Assembly: GCF_001898175.1 (NCBI RefSeq)
Contig: NZ_MKTH01000004.1
Coordinates: 279,682-343,681, forward strand
DNA: 64,000 bases
Direction of reading: 5' to 3'
From: Cellulomonas sp. 73-92
GTDB taxonomy: Bacteria; Actinomycetota; Actinomycetes; Actinomycetales; Cellulomonadaceae
The position numbers were made by a program, and so were the translations under genes. Below the pieces are notes generated by a model that worked only from the letters and a program-made list of their open reading frames with translations, made no database searches and was not told where the DNA came from. Positions 16,643-25,349 of this stretch are shown here, piece after piece. How positions within the stretch are numbered: the first letter of the stretch is position 1; the number at the start of each line of letters is the position of its first letter.

Positions 16643-19600
16643 TAGGCCATCCTGCCGAAGGCGCTCGGGTTCGCGGCCACCAGCGCGCCGAGATCATCGC
16701 CGTCCCGCAGGTGAATCACCTGCCAGCCGGCGGCCAGCAGCGGCCACTCGTCCGGCTGGTGGCGCGAGAGGTCCTCGACGATCACCACGGCGTGGGTGCG
16801 GGGGAAGGCGAGGTCGACGGTGATGCCTTCGATCGCGACGTCCGCGGAGTCAGGCAGTGCCAGGCCCCGCAGCCCGAGCAGACGAACGAGTTCGGCGGCG
16901 CGGCCGGACAGCGGGGTCGGGGTGCGCGCCGGGGCGGCGGGAGCAGGATCGGCGCTTCCATCCCCTGCGGGGTGCGGGTCGTCGGGAGAGTCGGTGACCG
17001 TCGTCGCACGTGCGAGACGGAGCAGGGTCGGCACCGCCGACTGACGGTTGATCGACTCGTGGTCTGACTGGTTGGAGTACGAGAGGAGGCACCGGTAGCA
17101 GCCACGGACGCAGGCATCGTCGTGCTCCCGGCCCGTGTCCGGATCGACGTGCATGATCCGCAGCGCCTCCTGCGCCACCCGCGCCAGAGCGTCGGGCTCG
17201 CCGTGAAGCCGGCGCAGCACGCCAGCGCCGCCCTCTGCGGCCTCGACGAGGAGGAACCGCCCACGGTGGTCGTCGTCGGCGAGGATCTCGCTCGTCAGCT
17301 CGGAGTCCTCGAGCTGGAACACCGCCTCGATGCCCCGCTCGAGGGCGTACATCAGCGTCTTCGCCTCGGACTCGTCGCGTTGGTCCTCCCACCGCAGCAC
17401 CGCGATGTTGCGGCGGTCCTCGACGTACGGGATGACCCGCGCCTTGCGCTGGACGTCGGCGGCGACCGGGGTGTCGTCATCGCCCTCAGGCGCGTCGATC
17501 GCCGCGGCTCTGGTGTCCGAGAGCCAGGTCCCCCTGACGGTGTCGATCCAGAAGCCGGGGGCGGTGCCGGGAGCGCGCCGCTTGGGGCCGGTGTTCGTCA
17601 CGCGAAGCTCCGCGGCGTCACCGTATCGGAGGTCGAGCATCGGGACTCCGCCCTCCTGCGCCATCGCGTGGAGCACGCCCGATGAGCGCCCCTTCGGCTG
17701 GAACCGGTAGGACGTGACGAGGTCGAACCCCAGCCGCTGGCGTTCCTCCTCGTCGGCGGAGATGCGGTCGCGGCGGCGGGTGATGACGGTCTGCATTGCC
17801 AGCAGGTTCCGTGTCGGCTCGGCCAGCCGGGCGCCGCAGTTCTCGCAGACGTCTGTGCCCACCTGGCGGTCGTGGTGATAGTTGCAGCTCGCGCAGATGC
17901 GGGCCTCGGAGAGCGTGACGTTGCCGGCATTCGGAGCCTTGCCGTCAGCTGGCTCGTCCGATCGCGGCAGGTTGACGCGAATCACCTGGTAGCGGGCGCC
18001 TTCGTGGTAGACGAGCGCGTTCGGCCCGAACTCGCGCAGGGCCAGGAACCGGGGACGCTGCAACCACGTGGCGCCGGCACCCCGTTGCCCCGGCACGTAG
18101 GCGGCCAGAGGCAGGCGTGGGAACGAGTAGCCGGGGAGGAACCCCTCGGAGCCGAAGTAGCGGTATGGGTAGTAGTCACCCTGACCCATGGCCGACGACG
18201 AGTCGCTCTCGTTGAGGAGCAGGTCGCGCTGGCGCCGGGCCTCACGCTGGCGGTCCTCGGCCTGCTGGCGTTCCTTCTTGGGTAGGCTGGCGTCGGCGGA
18301 CTGGCGATACGCGAGATCCATCTCCACCCGGACCGTCCGGTCGAGCGTCCGCCACCTCTCGCACGCGAGATCGAATGCGTGGGGTGCATCGGCCACGACG
18401 TCGTCGACCCAGACGGCGGACCACCACTGGGTGCGCTCGAGGTCCTCCCGGAGGGGGTCGAGGACGGCATGGGCGGCCGCAGTTGCGCGTGCGGCGAGGT
18501 CGGGCACCGCGAACGCCGCCTTGATGTCGGCATTGACGGGGTACCCGGGTTGGTCGATCTCGACGACGTGCTTCATCGACTGCCGCAGGTCAACGGGGGT
18601 GCAAGCTAGCCAGATGGCATGGACGTGTGAGCGGACGAGGTCCTCGTTCGCCAGGTCGAGACGGGGTGGCAGGACGCGGCCCGCGACCATCTGGTTGCTG
18701 CGCGCGAAGTAGTAGGAGTCGTGGGCGTTGCCGCTGGAGCAGTAGGTGACGACGATTGCCGGCTGTCCCGACCGGCCAGCACGACCGGAACGCTGCGCAT
18801 AGTTCGCGGGCGTCGGCGGCACGTTGCGCATCGCCACCGCGTCGAGCGAACGGATGTCGATGCCGAGCTCCATCGTCGGCGAGCAGTACAGGAGCTTCAG
18901 CTCTCCGCTGCGGAACTGGTTCTCGCGCTCCTCGCGGATCTCGGGGGGCACCTGGGCGGTGTGCTCGCGGGCGACGATGCCCGCCAACTTGGTGCCCGCC
19001 TCCCGGTACAGGTCGCGGAAGTAGGGGAGGACTCGCGGCGCTTTCTCTTTGTCGAGCGTGCGCCGCACGGGGTCGGGGGCACCGTGGTTGCCGTCGCCGG
19101 CCATCAGCCGGATCTGATGCGCTTTGAGGCGATAGCCGTGCAGCTGTCCGTCACGGACGTCGGCCAGGAATCCGTTGGCGGCGAGCAACTTGACGAGCGA
19201 GTCGAGGACGTCGTTCGTCGTGACCCGGTCGATTCTCGGGTGCGCCGGATCGACCGTGCGCGACAGCCATCGGCCATACGCGCCCTGGGCGGTCAGCGCG
19301 AGCACGTTGCGCGGACCACCTTGCGGTTGCGCTGCGAGGACGACGGTCCCCAGGTAGGGCACCTGCTCGGTGTCGCCGACTGTCCACACACCGACGAGGT
19401 GCTCGCGGCTGAGGATGCGCAGCTTGTCGATGTGCTCCTGCGAGAAGACGTCGGTGTCGATCGCGAGTACCCGCCGAAACTCGTCGAGGAGCACCTCGAT
19501 GATCTCGTACCGCAGGTCGGGATCCGCGGCCCGCAGCAAGACGTGCGCGCTTGCCCAGTGCTCCACCGAACCGCAGAACGCCTTGGCGATGGGGTACCGG

Positions 19601-21807
19601 ACGCGAATGAGGCCAGTCTGTTCCAGGTTCGGTAGCGTGAACCGCCAGCCCCGCCTCAGGTCCTGCATCGCGCGGAGAGCGACGACCTTGCGGAGCGCTG
19701 CATCCGCCTGGGACGTGTCGAAGGCACGCGGATTCTGGGCGTAGTGCTTCCTGTCGAGGTTGAGCACCCTGGGGAGGGTCGACTCGAAGTCGATTGGGTC
19801 GAGGCCCTCGTCACCGGATGCCTTGGCCGCGGCGAAGACCGCCGACCGCAGTTGGCTGACCAGCGCGAAGTCATTGACGTGACCCGCCTGCAGTGACGCG
19901 TCTTGGCGGTTATCGACGAACGTGAGCAGCTTGCGCACCTCGTCGGGCAAGTCCTTGTCCTGGCTGAGCGACCGGATGATGCTCGTCGATAGGACAGTCG
20001 TTGCGCTGGACCGGCCCTCTTGATCGAGGGTCACGACCTTCGACAGCTCGCTGAGGCGCGCGGTCTCGTACGTGACGCCGCAGCGAAGACAGAAGAGCAT
20101 CGAACCGGGGATCCATGCGGCGGACACGCTCGGCGACGGGTCGCTGCTGCCTGGAGTCGAGTACTCGCCCATGAGTCCGACGACGACGGCCTGCGGAACG
20201 TGAGGTCGGCGCGATTGCTGGACGCGGGGGCCGGACGGGGTGTCGTCGATCCACGACTGGGGCAGGCGCTCGATCGGGTCGGCCGGCCACGGGTCCTTGG
20301 TGTCGACGTACAGGTAGCCGTCGTCAGGGCCGGAGAGGGCAATCTGAGTACGCGCGACGAACTGTGCCTCATTCCGGTCCTGCCTGACCATGAGGTACTC
20401 CTGGCCGCATTCCCGACAGAAGGCCAGGGGATACAGGCGCCGCTCAGGGGCAGATACAACGACCTGGTACTCGTGCTCGACAGGGCGTACAGCTTCAGCC
20501 TCGGCGGTGACATAGACAGAGGCGCCCTTGGACATGAACTGGTGGAGGCGGAAGGCGAACAGTGGTCGGCCTGCCGTCCCGTCGACAGTGCGCGAGCCCG
20601 CCAGGAGGGTGGCTCTGATCGCCGTCTCACAGGCACCGGCGCCGCGCCCGGTGATCTCGGCCAGCGTCTTACCGGCTCCCTGAACCGTCTGTGGTTCGGT
20701 GCGCACGAGGACCGCGGTGTCGGGTTCGGTCGTCAGCCCGAATGTGTCCTCGATCCATGACGCGAGCGGGTCCGTTCGAAGAGCGTCATAGCCGGCCGCC
20801 AACGTTCGGTCGACGGACTCTGCTTCACCGCGTGCGTCGACGGCAGCCGCCAGCTGATCGGCCGACGGGGCGCGCTCAGTCGTGGCTCGCACGAGCGATT
20901 CGGTGATGACGTTGTCGGCGGTGACCTCAGTGCCGAAGATGCGACTGGCAACGGCGGCGACTTCCCGGCGCTGATCGTCCTGGGTGCGGGCGGTCGACAT
21001 CGTCGCGGAGGTACCCACGCACTGCAGGGCGCTGGCAGTGCCGGTCGCCTGCCTCACGCGTCGCACCAGCATCGACACGTCGGCACCCTGGCGACCGCGG
21101 TAGGTGTGGAGTTCGTCGAGCACGAGGAAGCGCAGTCCCTGCGCCGCCGAGACGAGCTTCTCCCGTTCCCGGGGCCGTACCAGGACGTAGTCGAGCATCA
21201 CGTAGTTGGTCAGCAGGATGTCCGGCGGGTTCGCCAAGATCTCCAGACGCTCGTCCTCAGACTCCTGGCCTGTGTAGCGCCGGAACGTGACTGGCTCGTT
21301 GCCGGCGCCGAAGCCGCCCCGGAGGAACTTGCCCAACTCCTCGACCTGGCTGTTGGCCAACGCGTTCATCGGATATACGACGATCGCCTGCACGCCGCGC
21401 CCGGAGCCGCGTCGCAGGACGTGGTCGACAATGGGCACGATGTAGGCGAGGGACTTGCCCGAGCCAGTGCCCGTTGTCAGGACGTATGAGGCACCGGTTC
21501 GCGCCGCTCGGATCGCATCGGCCTGGTGCTTGTGGAAAACGAGCGGCTGGCCCGGCCCCTTGTCCTTCCCGACCCGGAAGATCGCCTTGGCCTCGGGACG
21601 CAGCAGCCCCTCGGCGACGAGGTCGTCGACCGAGCCGCCCGTTGCGAAAGACGGGTTCAGCGACAACCACGGATCCGGCCACTGCGCGCCAGCCGCGGCC
21701 TGCGCCTCGACGGACGCCTTGACCCGCTCGTCGCGGATATCGACGAACCCTTCGGTGAACTTCTTGTAGTCCTCAATGAGGTTGCGGTGAACCTTGAACG
21801 CGTCCAT
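16642..21807 (-). CDS. Giant DEAD-box helicase with DUF1998 domain, DruE/DrmA-DrmB-like
   Basis: This is a 1721-aa defence helicase. Walker A GTGSGKS is at about 113-119 and the DEAD-type box DELH at 231-234. A C-terminal helicase domain follows (SPTMELGIDIRSLDAVAMRN, then QRSGRAGR). Cysteine clusters lie near 463 (CREC), 570 (CLRC), 1303-1324 (CASC...CENC) and 1565-1573 (CVRGCYRC), the last inside a DUF1998/MZB-type domain. One chain thus carries what DISARM splits between DrmA (helicase) and DrmB (DUF1998), and its layout also recalls Druantia DruE. The last 80 residues look like a small nuclease- or CheY-like fold, uncertain. It is the first gene of the long operon; the promoter should lie in 21808-22112. 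Confidence 0.83.
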   Translation of the reverse strand: MDAFKVHRNLIEDYKKFTEGFVDIRDERVKASVEAQAAAGAQWPDPWLSLNPSFATGGSVDDLVAEGLLRPEAKAIFRVGKDKGPGQPLVFHKHQADAIRAARTGASYVLTTGTGSGKSLAYIVPIVDHVLRRGSGRGVQAIVVYPMNALANSQVEELGKFLRGGFGAGNEPVTFRRYTGQESEDERLEILANPPDILLTNYVMLDYVLVRPREREKLVSAAQGLRFLVLDELHTYRGRQGADVSMLVRRVRQATGTASALQCVGTSATMSTARTQDDQRREVAAVASRIFGTEVTADNVITESLVRATTERAPSADQLAAAVDARGEAESVDRTLAAGYDALRTDPLASWIEDTFGLTTEPDTAVLVRTEPQTVQGAGKTLAEITGRGAGACETAIRATLLAGSRTVDGTAGRPLFAFRLHQFMSKGASVYVTAEAEAVRPVEHEYQVVVSAPERRLYPLAFCRECGQEYLMVRQDRNEAQFVARTQIALSGPDDGYLYVDTKDPWPADPIERLPQSWIDDTPSGPRVQQSRRPHVPQAVVVGLMGEYSTPGSSDPSPSVSAAWIPGSMLFCLRCGVTYETARLSELSKVVTLDQEGRSSATTVLSTSIIRSLSQDKDLPDEVRKLLTFVDNRQDASLQAGHVNDFALVSQLRSAVFAAAKASGDEGLDPIDFESTLPRVLNLDRKHYAQNPRAFDTSQADAALRKVVALRAMQDLRRGWRFTLPNLEQTGLIRVRYPIAKAFCGSVEHWASAHVLLRAADPDLRYEIIEVLLDEFRRVLAIDTDVFSQEHIDKLRILSREHLVGVWTVGDTEQVPYLGTVVLAAQPQGGPRNVLALTAQGAYGRWLSRTVDPAHPRIDRVTTNDVLDSLVKLLAANGFLADVRDGQLHGYRLKAHQIRLMAGDGNHGAPDPVRRTLDKEKAPRVLPYFRDLYREAGTKLAGIVAREHTAQVPPEIREERENQFRSGELKLLYCSPTMELGIDIRSLDAVAMRNVPPTPANYAQRSGRAGRSGQPAIVVTYCSSGNAHDSYYFARSNQMVAGRVLPPRLDLANEDLVRSHVHAIWLACTPVDLRQSMKHVVEIDQPGYPVNADIKAAFAVPDLAARATAAAHAVLDPLREDLERTQWWSAVWVDDVVADAPHAFDLACERWRTLDRTVRVEMDLAYRQSADASLPKKERQQAEDRQREARRQRDLLLNESDSSSAMGQGDYYPYRYFGSEGFLPGYSFPRLPLAAYVPGQRGAGATWLQRPRFLALREFGPNALVYHEGARYQVIRVNLPRSDEPADGKAPNAGNVTLSEARICASCNYHHDRQVGTDVCENCGARLAEPTRNLLAMQTVITRRRDRISADEEERQRLGFDLVTSYRFQPKGRSSGVLHAMAQEGGVPMLDLRYGDAAELRVTNTGPKRRAPGTAPGFWIDTVRGTWLSDTRAAAIDAPEGDDDTPVAADVQRKARVIPYVEDRRNIAVLRWEDQRDESEAKTLMYALERGIEAVFQLEDSELTSEILADDDHRGRFLLVEAAEGGAGVLRRLHGEPDALARVAQEALRIMHVDPDTGREHDDACVRGCYRCLLSYSNQSDHESINRQSAVPTLLRLARATTVTDSPDDPHPAGDGSADPAPAAPARTPTPLSGRAAELVRLLGLRGLALPDSADVAIEGITVDLAFPRTHAVVIVEDLSRHQPDEWPLLAAGWQVIHLRDGDDLGALVAANPSAFGRMA

Positions 21808-22112
21808 GGCCTCGCTGCGCTGCCCGTCTCATGGATCTCCTGACGGCGCGCCGCCCGCGACCCCCGTGCGTCGAACGTACCAACGCCGAGCCGCTGAGCG
21901 TCGCAGAAGAGTGGGCGAATCGACGTAGGACGTGGCCAGTTGCGTTCTTCGAGGGGTCCGATCGCACCCGTGCCGTCGCGTGTTCGACGGCCGCTGCACA
22001 CCTGTTCTGAGGAGGGGTGTGCGGTTCAGCTCGGTGTGACCGCTCGCAATGCCGCGCACCCGCTCGCGGGGGCAGGAGCGTTCGCTCACCTCCCTGGGGC
22101 GAGGAGGGCGTC
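21808..22112. other. Divergent intergenic region between the defence operon and the relaxase
   Basis: No gene is seen in this roughly 300-bp stretch. It must hold the promoter of the minus-strand defence operon and that of the plus-strand relaxase. No unambiguous -35/-10 pair stood out. It contains the inverted repeat described separately and an AGGAGG just before the relaxase GTG. Confidence 0.5.
21996..22022. promoter_or_regulatory. Inverted repeat upstream of the relaxase, candidate oriT hairpin
   Basis: GCACACC (21996-22002) and GGTGTGC (22016-22022) form a 7-bp hairpin with a 13-base loop, 91 bp before the relaxase start. Relaxases of the MobF class usually nick beside such a hairpin close to their own gene. 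The nic site cannot be identified from sequence alone. Confidence 0.35.
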
Positions 22113-24923
22113 GTGCTGTCGATGCACAAGATGGTCGCGGGGCTCGGGTACCGGTATCTGACTAGGCATGTCGCGGTGAACGACGGCGCTGCGGTGACGG
22201 GTCAGTCGGTGACGGACTACTACGCGGCGACCGGCAACCCGCCGGGTTGCTGGCTCGGGCACGGCCTGGACGCCCTCGGCCGCATCGACCATCGGATCAG
22301 GCCGGGCTCGCGGCTCGACGAAGGCGAGCTCGCGGCTGTGTTCCGTGACGGCTGTGATCCGGTCACCGGCGACCCGATCGGCCGGCACCTGAAGGTCGCC
22401 GGCTATGACCTGACCTTCACGGTCCCGAAGTCGGCGTCGGTGTTGTGGGCGCTGAGCGACGAGCCGACCAGGCGCGCCGTCGAGGCGGCGCACGGGGCGG
22501 CGGTGGCCCAGGCGCTGGGATTTGTCGAGCAGTCGGTGCTGCGGACCAGGGTCGGGGCCGGGGGAGCGCGGCAGATCCGCACCCGCGGCATGGTGGCGGC
22601 GGGATTCGACCATTGGGACTCCCGGGCCGGGGACCCGAACCTGCACACCCACGTGGTCGTGGCCAACCGGGTGCAGGGCATCGACGGGGTCTGGCGTTCG
22701 GTTGACGGCACGACGATCCACGCGGCGGCGGTGGCGGTCTCCGAGCTGTATGACGCGTTGCTGTCGGACGAGGTCGTCCGTCGTCTGCCGGTGTCCTGGT
22801 CCTGGCGGCAGCGGGGCGAGTCCCGCAACCCGGCGCTGGAGATCGACGGGCTGAACGATGAGCTGCTGGCCGCGTTCTCCTCCCGCTCCCGGACGATCGG
22901 CGCGGCGCAGGAACAGTGGGCGATCGACCATCTTGCCCGCACCGGTCGGAGCCCGTCGCGGGTGGAGACGACACAGGCCCGGGAGCACCTGACCCGCGCG
23001 ACTCGGCCGCGCAAGGTGGTTCGGTCGTTGCGGGAGCTGATGACCGAGTGGGCCAACCGGGCCCGCGCCCTGACCGGCCGTGAACCGCAGGACCTGGCCG
23101 CCGTGGCGCTGGCGGGCGGCTACGGGCGGGTGTTGCACGCCCACGACGTCGGCCCGCAGATACGTGAGCAGATCGTGGCGATCGCGGTAGCCGACGCCTC
23201 GACGCGTCGGTCGGTGTGGTCGACGTGGAACCTGGCCGCCAGCGTGCTGCGTGCTTCGGCGGACCTGCCGATGGCCTCGCCGAAGGACCGGTTCCATCTC
23301 ACCGACCAGCTGCTGGCGCAGGCCTCCGACGGATGCATCCGTCTCGATGTCCCCGACCCGGAGCGCCCGGTGCGCCGTGGCCAGGAGCGGTACACCACCG
23401 CCGAACTGCTCGGCGCCGAAGCGCTGCTGCTGGCGGCGGCCACGCCGACCGGTACCCGCCGCCAGCACCTGCCGCTGAACCCGGTCGCGGCCGAGCACCT
23501 GGCCGGGCTGGACGACGATCAGGCAGACGCCGTCGCCGACGTGCTGGCTTCTTTGACCGTGCTGGACGTGTTGGTCGGTCCGGCCGGGGCGGGCAAGACG
23601 ACCACTCTGGCCGCCTTGGCCCACGCCTGGCAGGCATCACGCGGCGGTGAGGTGATCGCGCTGGCACCTTCGGCGACCGCCGCCCACGTCCTGGGCACCG
23701 CGCTCCGGGTGCGGGCCGAGACCACCGCCAAGTGGCTGCACGAGTCCGTCGGCCCCGGCGCGCTCGCTCGCACCCAGGCGCAGGCCACCCCCGGGTTCAG
23801 CGGCGGCAACCCGCTGGCCATCCGGGACCGGGTCGAGCGGCTGTCCGAGGAGCAGGACCGTTGGCGGCTTCACCCCGGCGCCCTGCTCCTGCTCGACGAA
23901 GCCTCTCTGGCCGACACCCGCACCCTGGCCCACCTCACCGGCCAGGTTGAAGCGGTCGCCGGGGCGAAGATCCTGCTCGTCGGCGACCCCGCCCAGCGCG
24001 GCGCGATCGGGGCCGGTGGGGCGTTCGCCATGCTCGTCAACCGCGGCCCCACCGCCCAGCTGCGCACCCTGCGCCGCTTCACCCAGCCCTGGGAAGCCCG
24101 CGCCGTCCTCGCGCTGCGACACGGGTCGACCAGCGTCATCGACACCTACGCCGAGCATCGGCGCCTGCACGCCGGAACCTATGACGAGCTCGTCGAGCAG
24201 GTCGCCCAGGCGGCCACCGCCGCGCTGGGAGTAGGGGAACGGGTGCTGGCCCAGGCCGTCGACAGCGCCACCGTCAGCGACCTCAACCAGCGCATCCACC
24301 TGCTGCTGCAGGACGTCGGACTCGTCGGTGCCAACGCGGTGACACTCGCCGACCACCTGAGTGCCGGGGTCGGTGACCGGGTCGTCTCGCGCCGCAACGA
24401 CCGGCGCCTGACCTACGGGGACGACCGCTGGGTCCGCAACGGCACCTTGTGGACCGTCGCCGCCGTAAGGCCGGACGGATCCCTGGACGTCACCGACCCC
24501 GACGGCGCCCGAGCGCTCTTACCGGCCGCCTACGTGACCCGGCACGTCGAGCTCGGCTACGCGACCACCACCGCCCGATCCCAGGGCGTCACCGCGGACG
24601 TCACCCACAACCTCATCGGCCCGGGCACCGCCCGCGAGGACCTGTACGTCGCGATGAGCCGCGGCCGCGCGGCCAACCACCTGTACGTCGCGGTCGACGG
24701 CCCCGGCACCGAGTGCCTGCCTGGGGAGCAGGTCGGTGACCCGATGGAAATCCTCACCACCGTCCTCAAGACGACGCGACTCGAGACGTCGGCCACCGAC
24801 ACCTGGGACCAGCACCACCCCGACCGACCCCTCGTCGTGCCCCTTCCACCCCGACCCAGCCAGCCGACCCACGCGATCCCGACACCCGCCACCACGCCGG
24901 CCCCACAGGTCCTCAGCCGCTGA
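22113..24923 (+). CDS. MobF-family conjugative relaxase/helicase (TrwC/TraA-like)
   Basis: This protein would nick the element's transfer origin and unwind the strand during mobilisation. The 936-aa chain starts VLSMHKMVAG. The N-terminal relaxase domain has Tyr13 and Tyr15 (GYRYLTRHV) as candidate nucleophiles and the metal-binding HTH triad at residues 178-180 followed by VVVAN. The second half is an SF1B RecD/TraI-like helicase with Walker A GPAGAGKT (about 489-496), LLLDEASL and GDPAQRGAIGAGGAF. It ends in a short Pro-rich tail and lacks the long C-terminal extension of many actinobacterial TraA proteins. The GTG at 22113 has GAGGAGGG a few bases upstream. The excisionase-like gene follows 29 bp later. 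Confidence 0.9.
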   Translation: MLSMHKMVAGLGYRYLTRHVAVNDGAAVTGQSVTDYYAATGNPPGCWLGHGLDALGRIDHRIRPGSRLDEGELAAVFRDGCDPVTGDPIGRHLKVAGYDLTFTVPKSASVLWALSDEPTRRAVEAAHGAAVAQALGFVEQSVLRTRVGAGGARQIRTRGMVAAGFDHWDSRAGDPNLHTHVVVANRVQGIDGVWRSVDGTTIHAAAVAVSELYDALLSDEVVRRLPVSWSWRQRGESRNPALEIDGLNDELLAAFSSRSRTIGAAQEQWAIDHLARTGRSPSRVETTQAREHLTRATRPRKVVRSLRELMTEWANRARALTGREPQDLAAVALAGGYGRVLHAHDVGPQIREQIVAIAVADASTRRSVWSTWNLAASVLRASADLPMASPKDRFHLTDQLLAQASDGCIRLDVPDPERPVRRGQERYTTAELLGAEALLLAAATPTGTRRQHLPLNPVAAEHLAGLDDDQADAVADVLASLTVLDVLVGPAGAGKTTTLAALAHAWQASRGGEVIALAPSATAAHVLGTALRVRAETTAKWLHESVGPGALARTQAQATPGFSGGNPLAIRDRVERLSEEQDRWRLHPGALLLLDEASLADTRTLAHLTGQVEAVAGAKILLVGDPAQRGAIGAGGAFAMLVNRGPTAQLRTLRRFTQPWEARAVLALRHGSTSVIDTYAEHRRLHAGTYDELVEQVAQAATAALGVGERVLAQAVDSATVSDLNQRIHLLLQDVGLVGANAVTLADHLSAGVGDRVVSRRNDRRLTYGDDRWVRNGTLWTVAAVRPDGSLDVTDPDGARALLPAAYVTRHVELGYATTTARSQGVTADVTHNLIGPGTAREDLYVAMSRGRAANHLYVAVDGPGTECLPGEQVGDPMEILTTVLKTTRLETSATDTWDQHHPDRPLVVPLPPRPSQPTHAIPTPATTPAPQVLSR

Positions 24924-24952
24924 CCCCAGCGCCCGACGAAGGAGAAGAGACA

Positions 24953-25138
24953 ATGACCATCAGCACCGACCACGAGCTGCTCACCGTCGCCGAAGCCGCC
25001 GAGCGGCTGCGCGTCACTACAAGGTTCATCCGCATGCTCATCGCCGACGGAACCCTGCCCGCCCTGCGCCTGGGCCGTCGCGCCATCCGGCTGCGCAAGG
25101 ACGATGTCGACCATGTGCTGCGCCCGATCGGCAGGTGA
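24953..25138 (+). CDS. xis: Excisionase-like small helix-turn-helix protein
   Basis: This 61-aa protein of the MerR/excisionase DNA-binding type has the pattern LTVAEAAERLRV, then RFIRMLIADGTLPALRLGR and RKDDVD. Such proteins bind att-site DNA and direct the integrase towards excision, or act as regulators. A good AGGAG precedes the ATG. It lies between the relaxase and the right att core. After circularisation it would sit immediately upstream of the integrase gene in the same orientation. Excision function is inferred from size, domain and position. Confidence 0.8.
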   Translation: MTISTDHELLTVAEAAERLRVTTRFIRMLIADGTLPALRLGRRAIRLRKDDVDHVLRPIGR

Positions 25139-25150
25139 ATCGGCGGAGGC

Positions 25151-25170
25151 TAGATGCACGGAGAGTGCAC
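25151..25170. promoter_or_regulatory. Putative integrase arm-type sites, right end
   Basis: TAGATGCACG (25151-25160) repeats the ten-mer at 98-107. It is followed by GAGAGTGCAC, which carries the same TGCAC core in the opposite orientation. The group lies on the element side of the right att core. Confidence 0.4.
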
Positions 25171-25185
25171 GGCCTCATCTTCGAG

Positions 25186-25198
25186 GCTCTGACCTGCA
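25186..25198. repeat. Putative attR core direct repeat
   Basis: This is the right copy of GCTCTGACCTGCA, identical to 28-40. It ends 8 bp before the 3' end of the tRNA-Arg gene. Confidence 0.6.
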
Positions 25199-25206
25199 AC
25201 TTTACG

Positions 25207-25279
25207 TGCGCCCGACTGGACTCGAACCAGCGGCCTTCTGCTCCGGAGGCAGACGCTCTATCCACTGAGCTACGGGCGC
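25207..25279 (-). tRNA. tRNA-Arg (anticodon CCG)
   Basis: The gene is 73 nt without an encoded CCA. A seven-pair acceptor stem GCGCCCG/CGGGCGC, the anticodon stem TCTGC/GCAGA and the loop CTCCGGA give anticodon CCG, reading CGG codons. The T-arm GGTTCGAGTCC is canonical. Its 3' end faces the mobile element, the usual geometry for tRNA-associated integration. Confidence 0.95.
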
Positions 25280-25349
25280 ATTGTCGTCGGGCTGCGAAGG
25301 GACCGGCCCGAGGACGACGACCGAGACTACCAGCCCGCGCGGGCCGGGC

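Larger units (their letters stand above)
28..25198. mobile_element. Integrated mobilizable element carrying a defence island, next to tRNA-Arg
   Basis: The element is bounded by identical 13-bp copies of GCTCTGACCTGCA at 28-40 and 25186-25198. The left end carries a tyrosine integrase. The right end carries a MobF relaxase and an excisionase-like gene, and the right repeat sits 8 bp from the 3' end of a tRNA-Arg gene, a common landing place for such elements. Between the ends lie only defence and toxin-antitoxin genes. I see no FtsK/TraB, VirB4 or other transfer-channel gene, so this would be an element that borrows a conjugation machine. The boundaries are inferred; only 27 bp of left chromosomal flank are in the window. 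Confidence 0.75.

Noticed and set aside
16642..21807. Naming the giant helicase druE or drmA outright
   Set aside because: It shares domains with both, but the neighbours of neither system are complete, so no symbol was given.
21996..22022. Intrinsic terminator instead of oriT hairpin
   Set aside because: It lies between divergent genes where neither needs a terminator, and there is no U-run; the oriT idea remains tentative.
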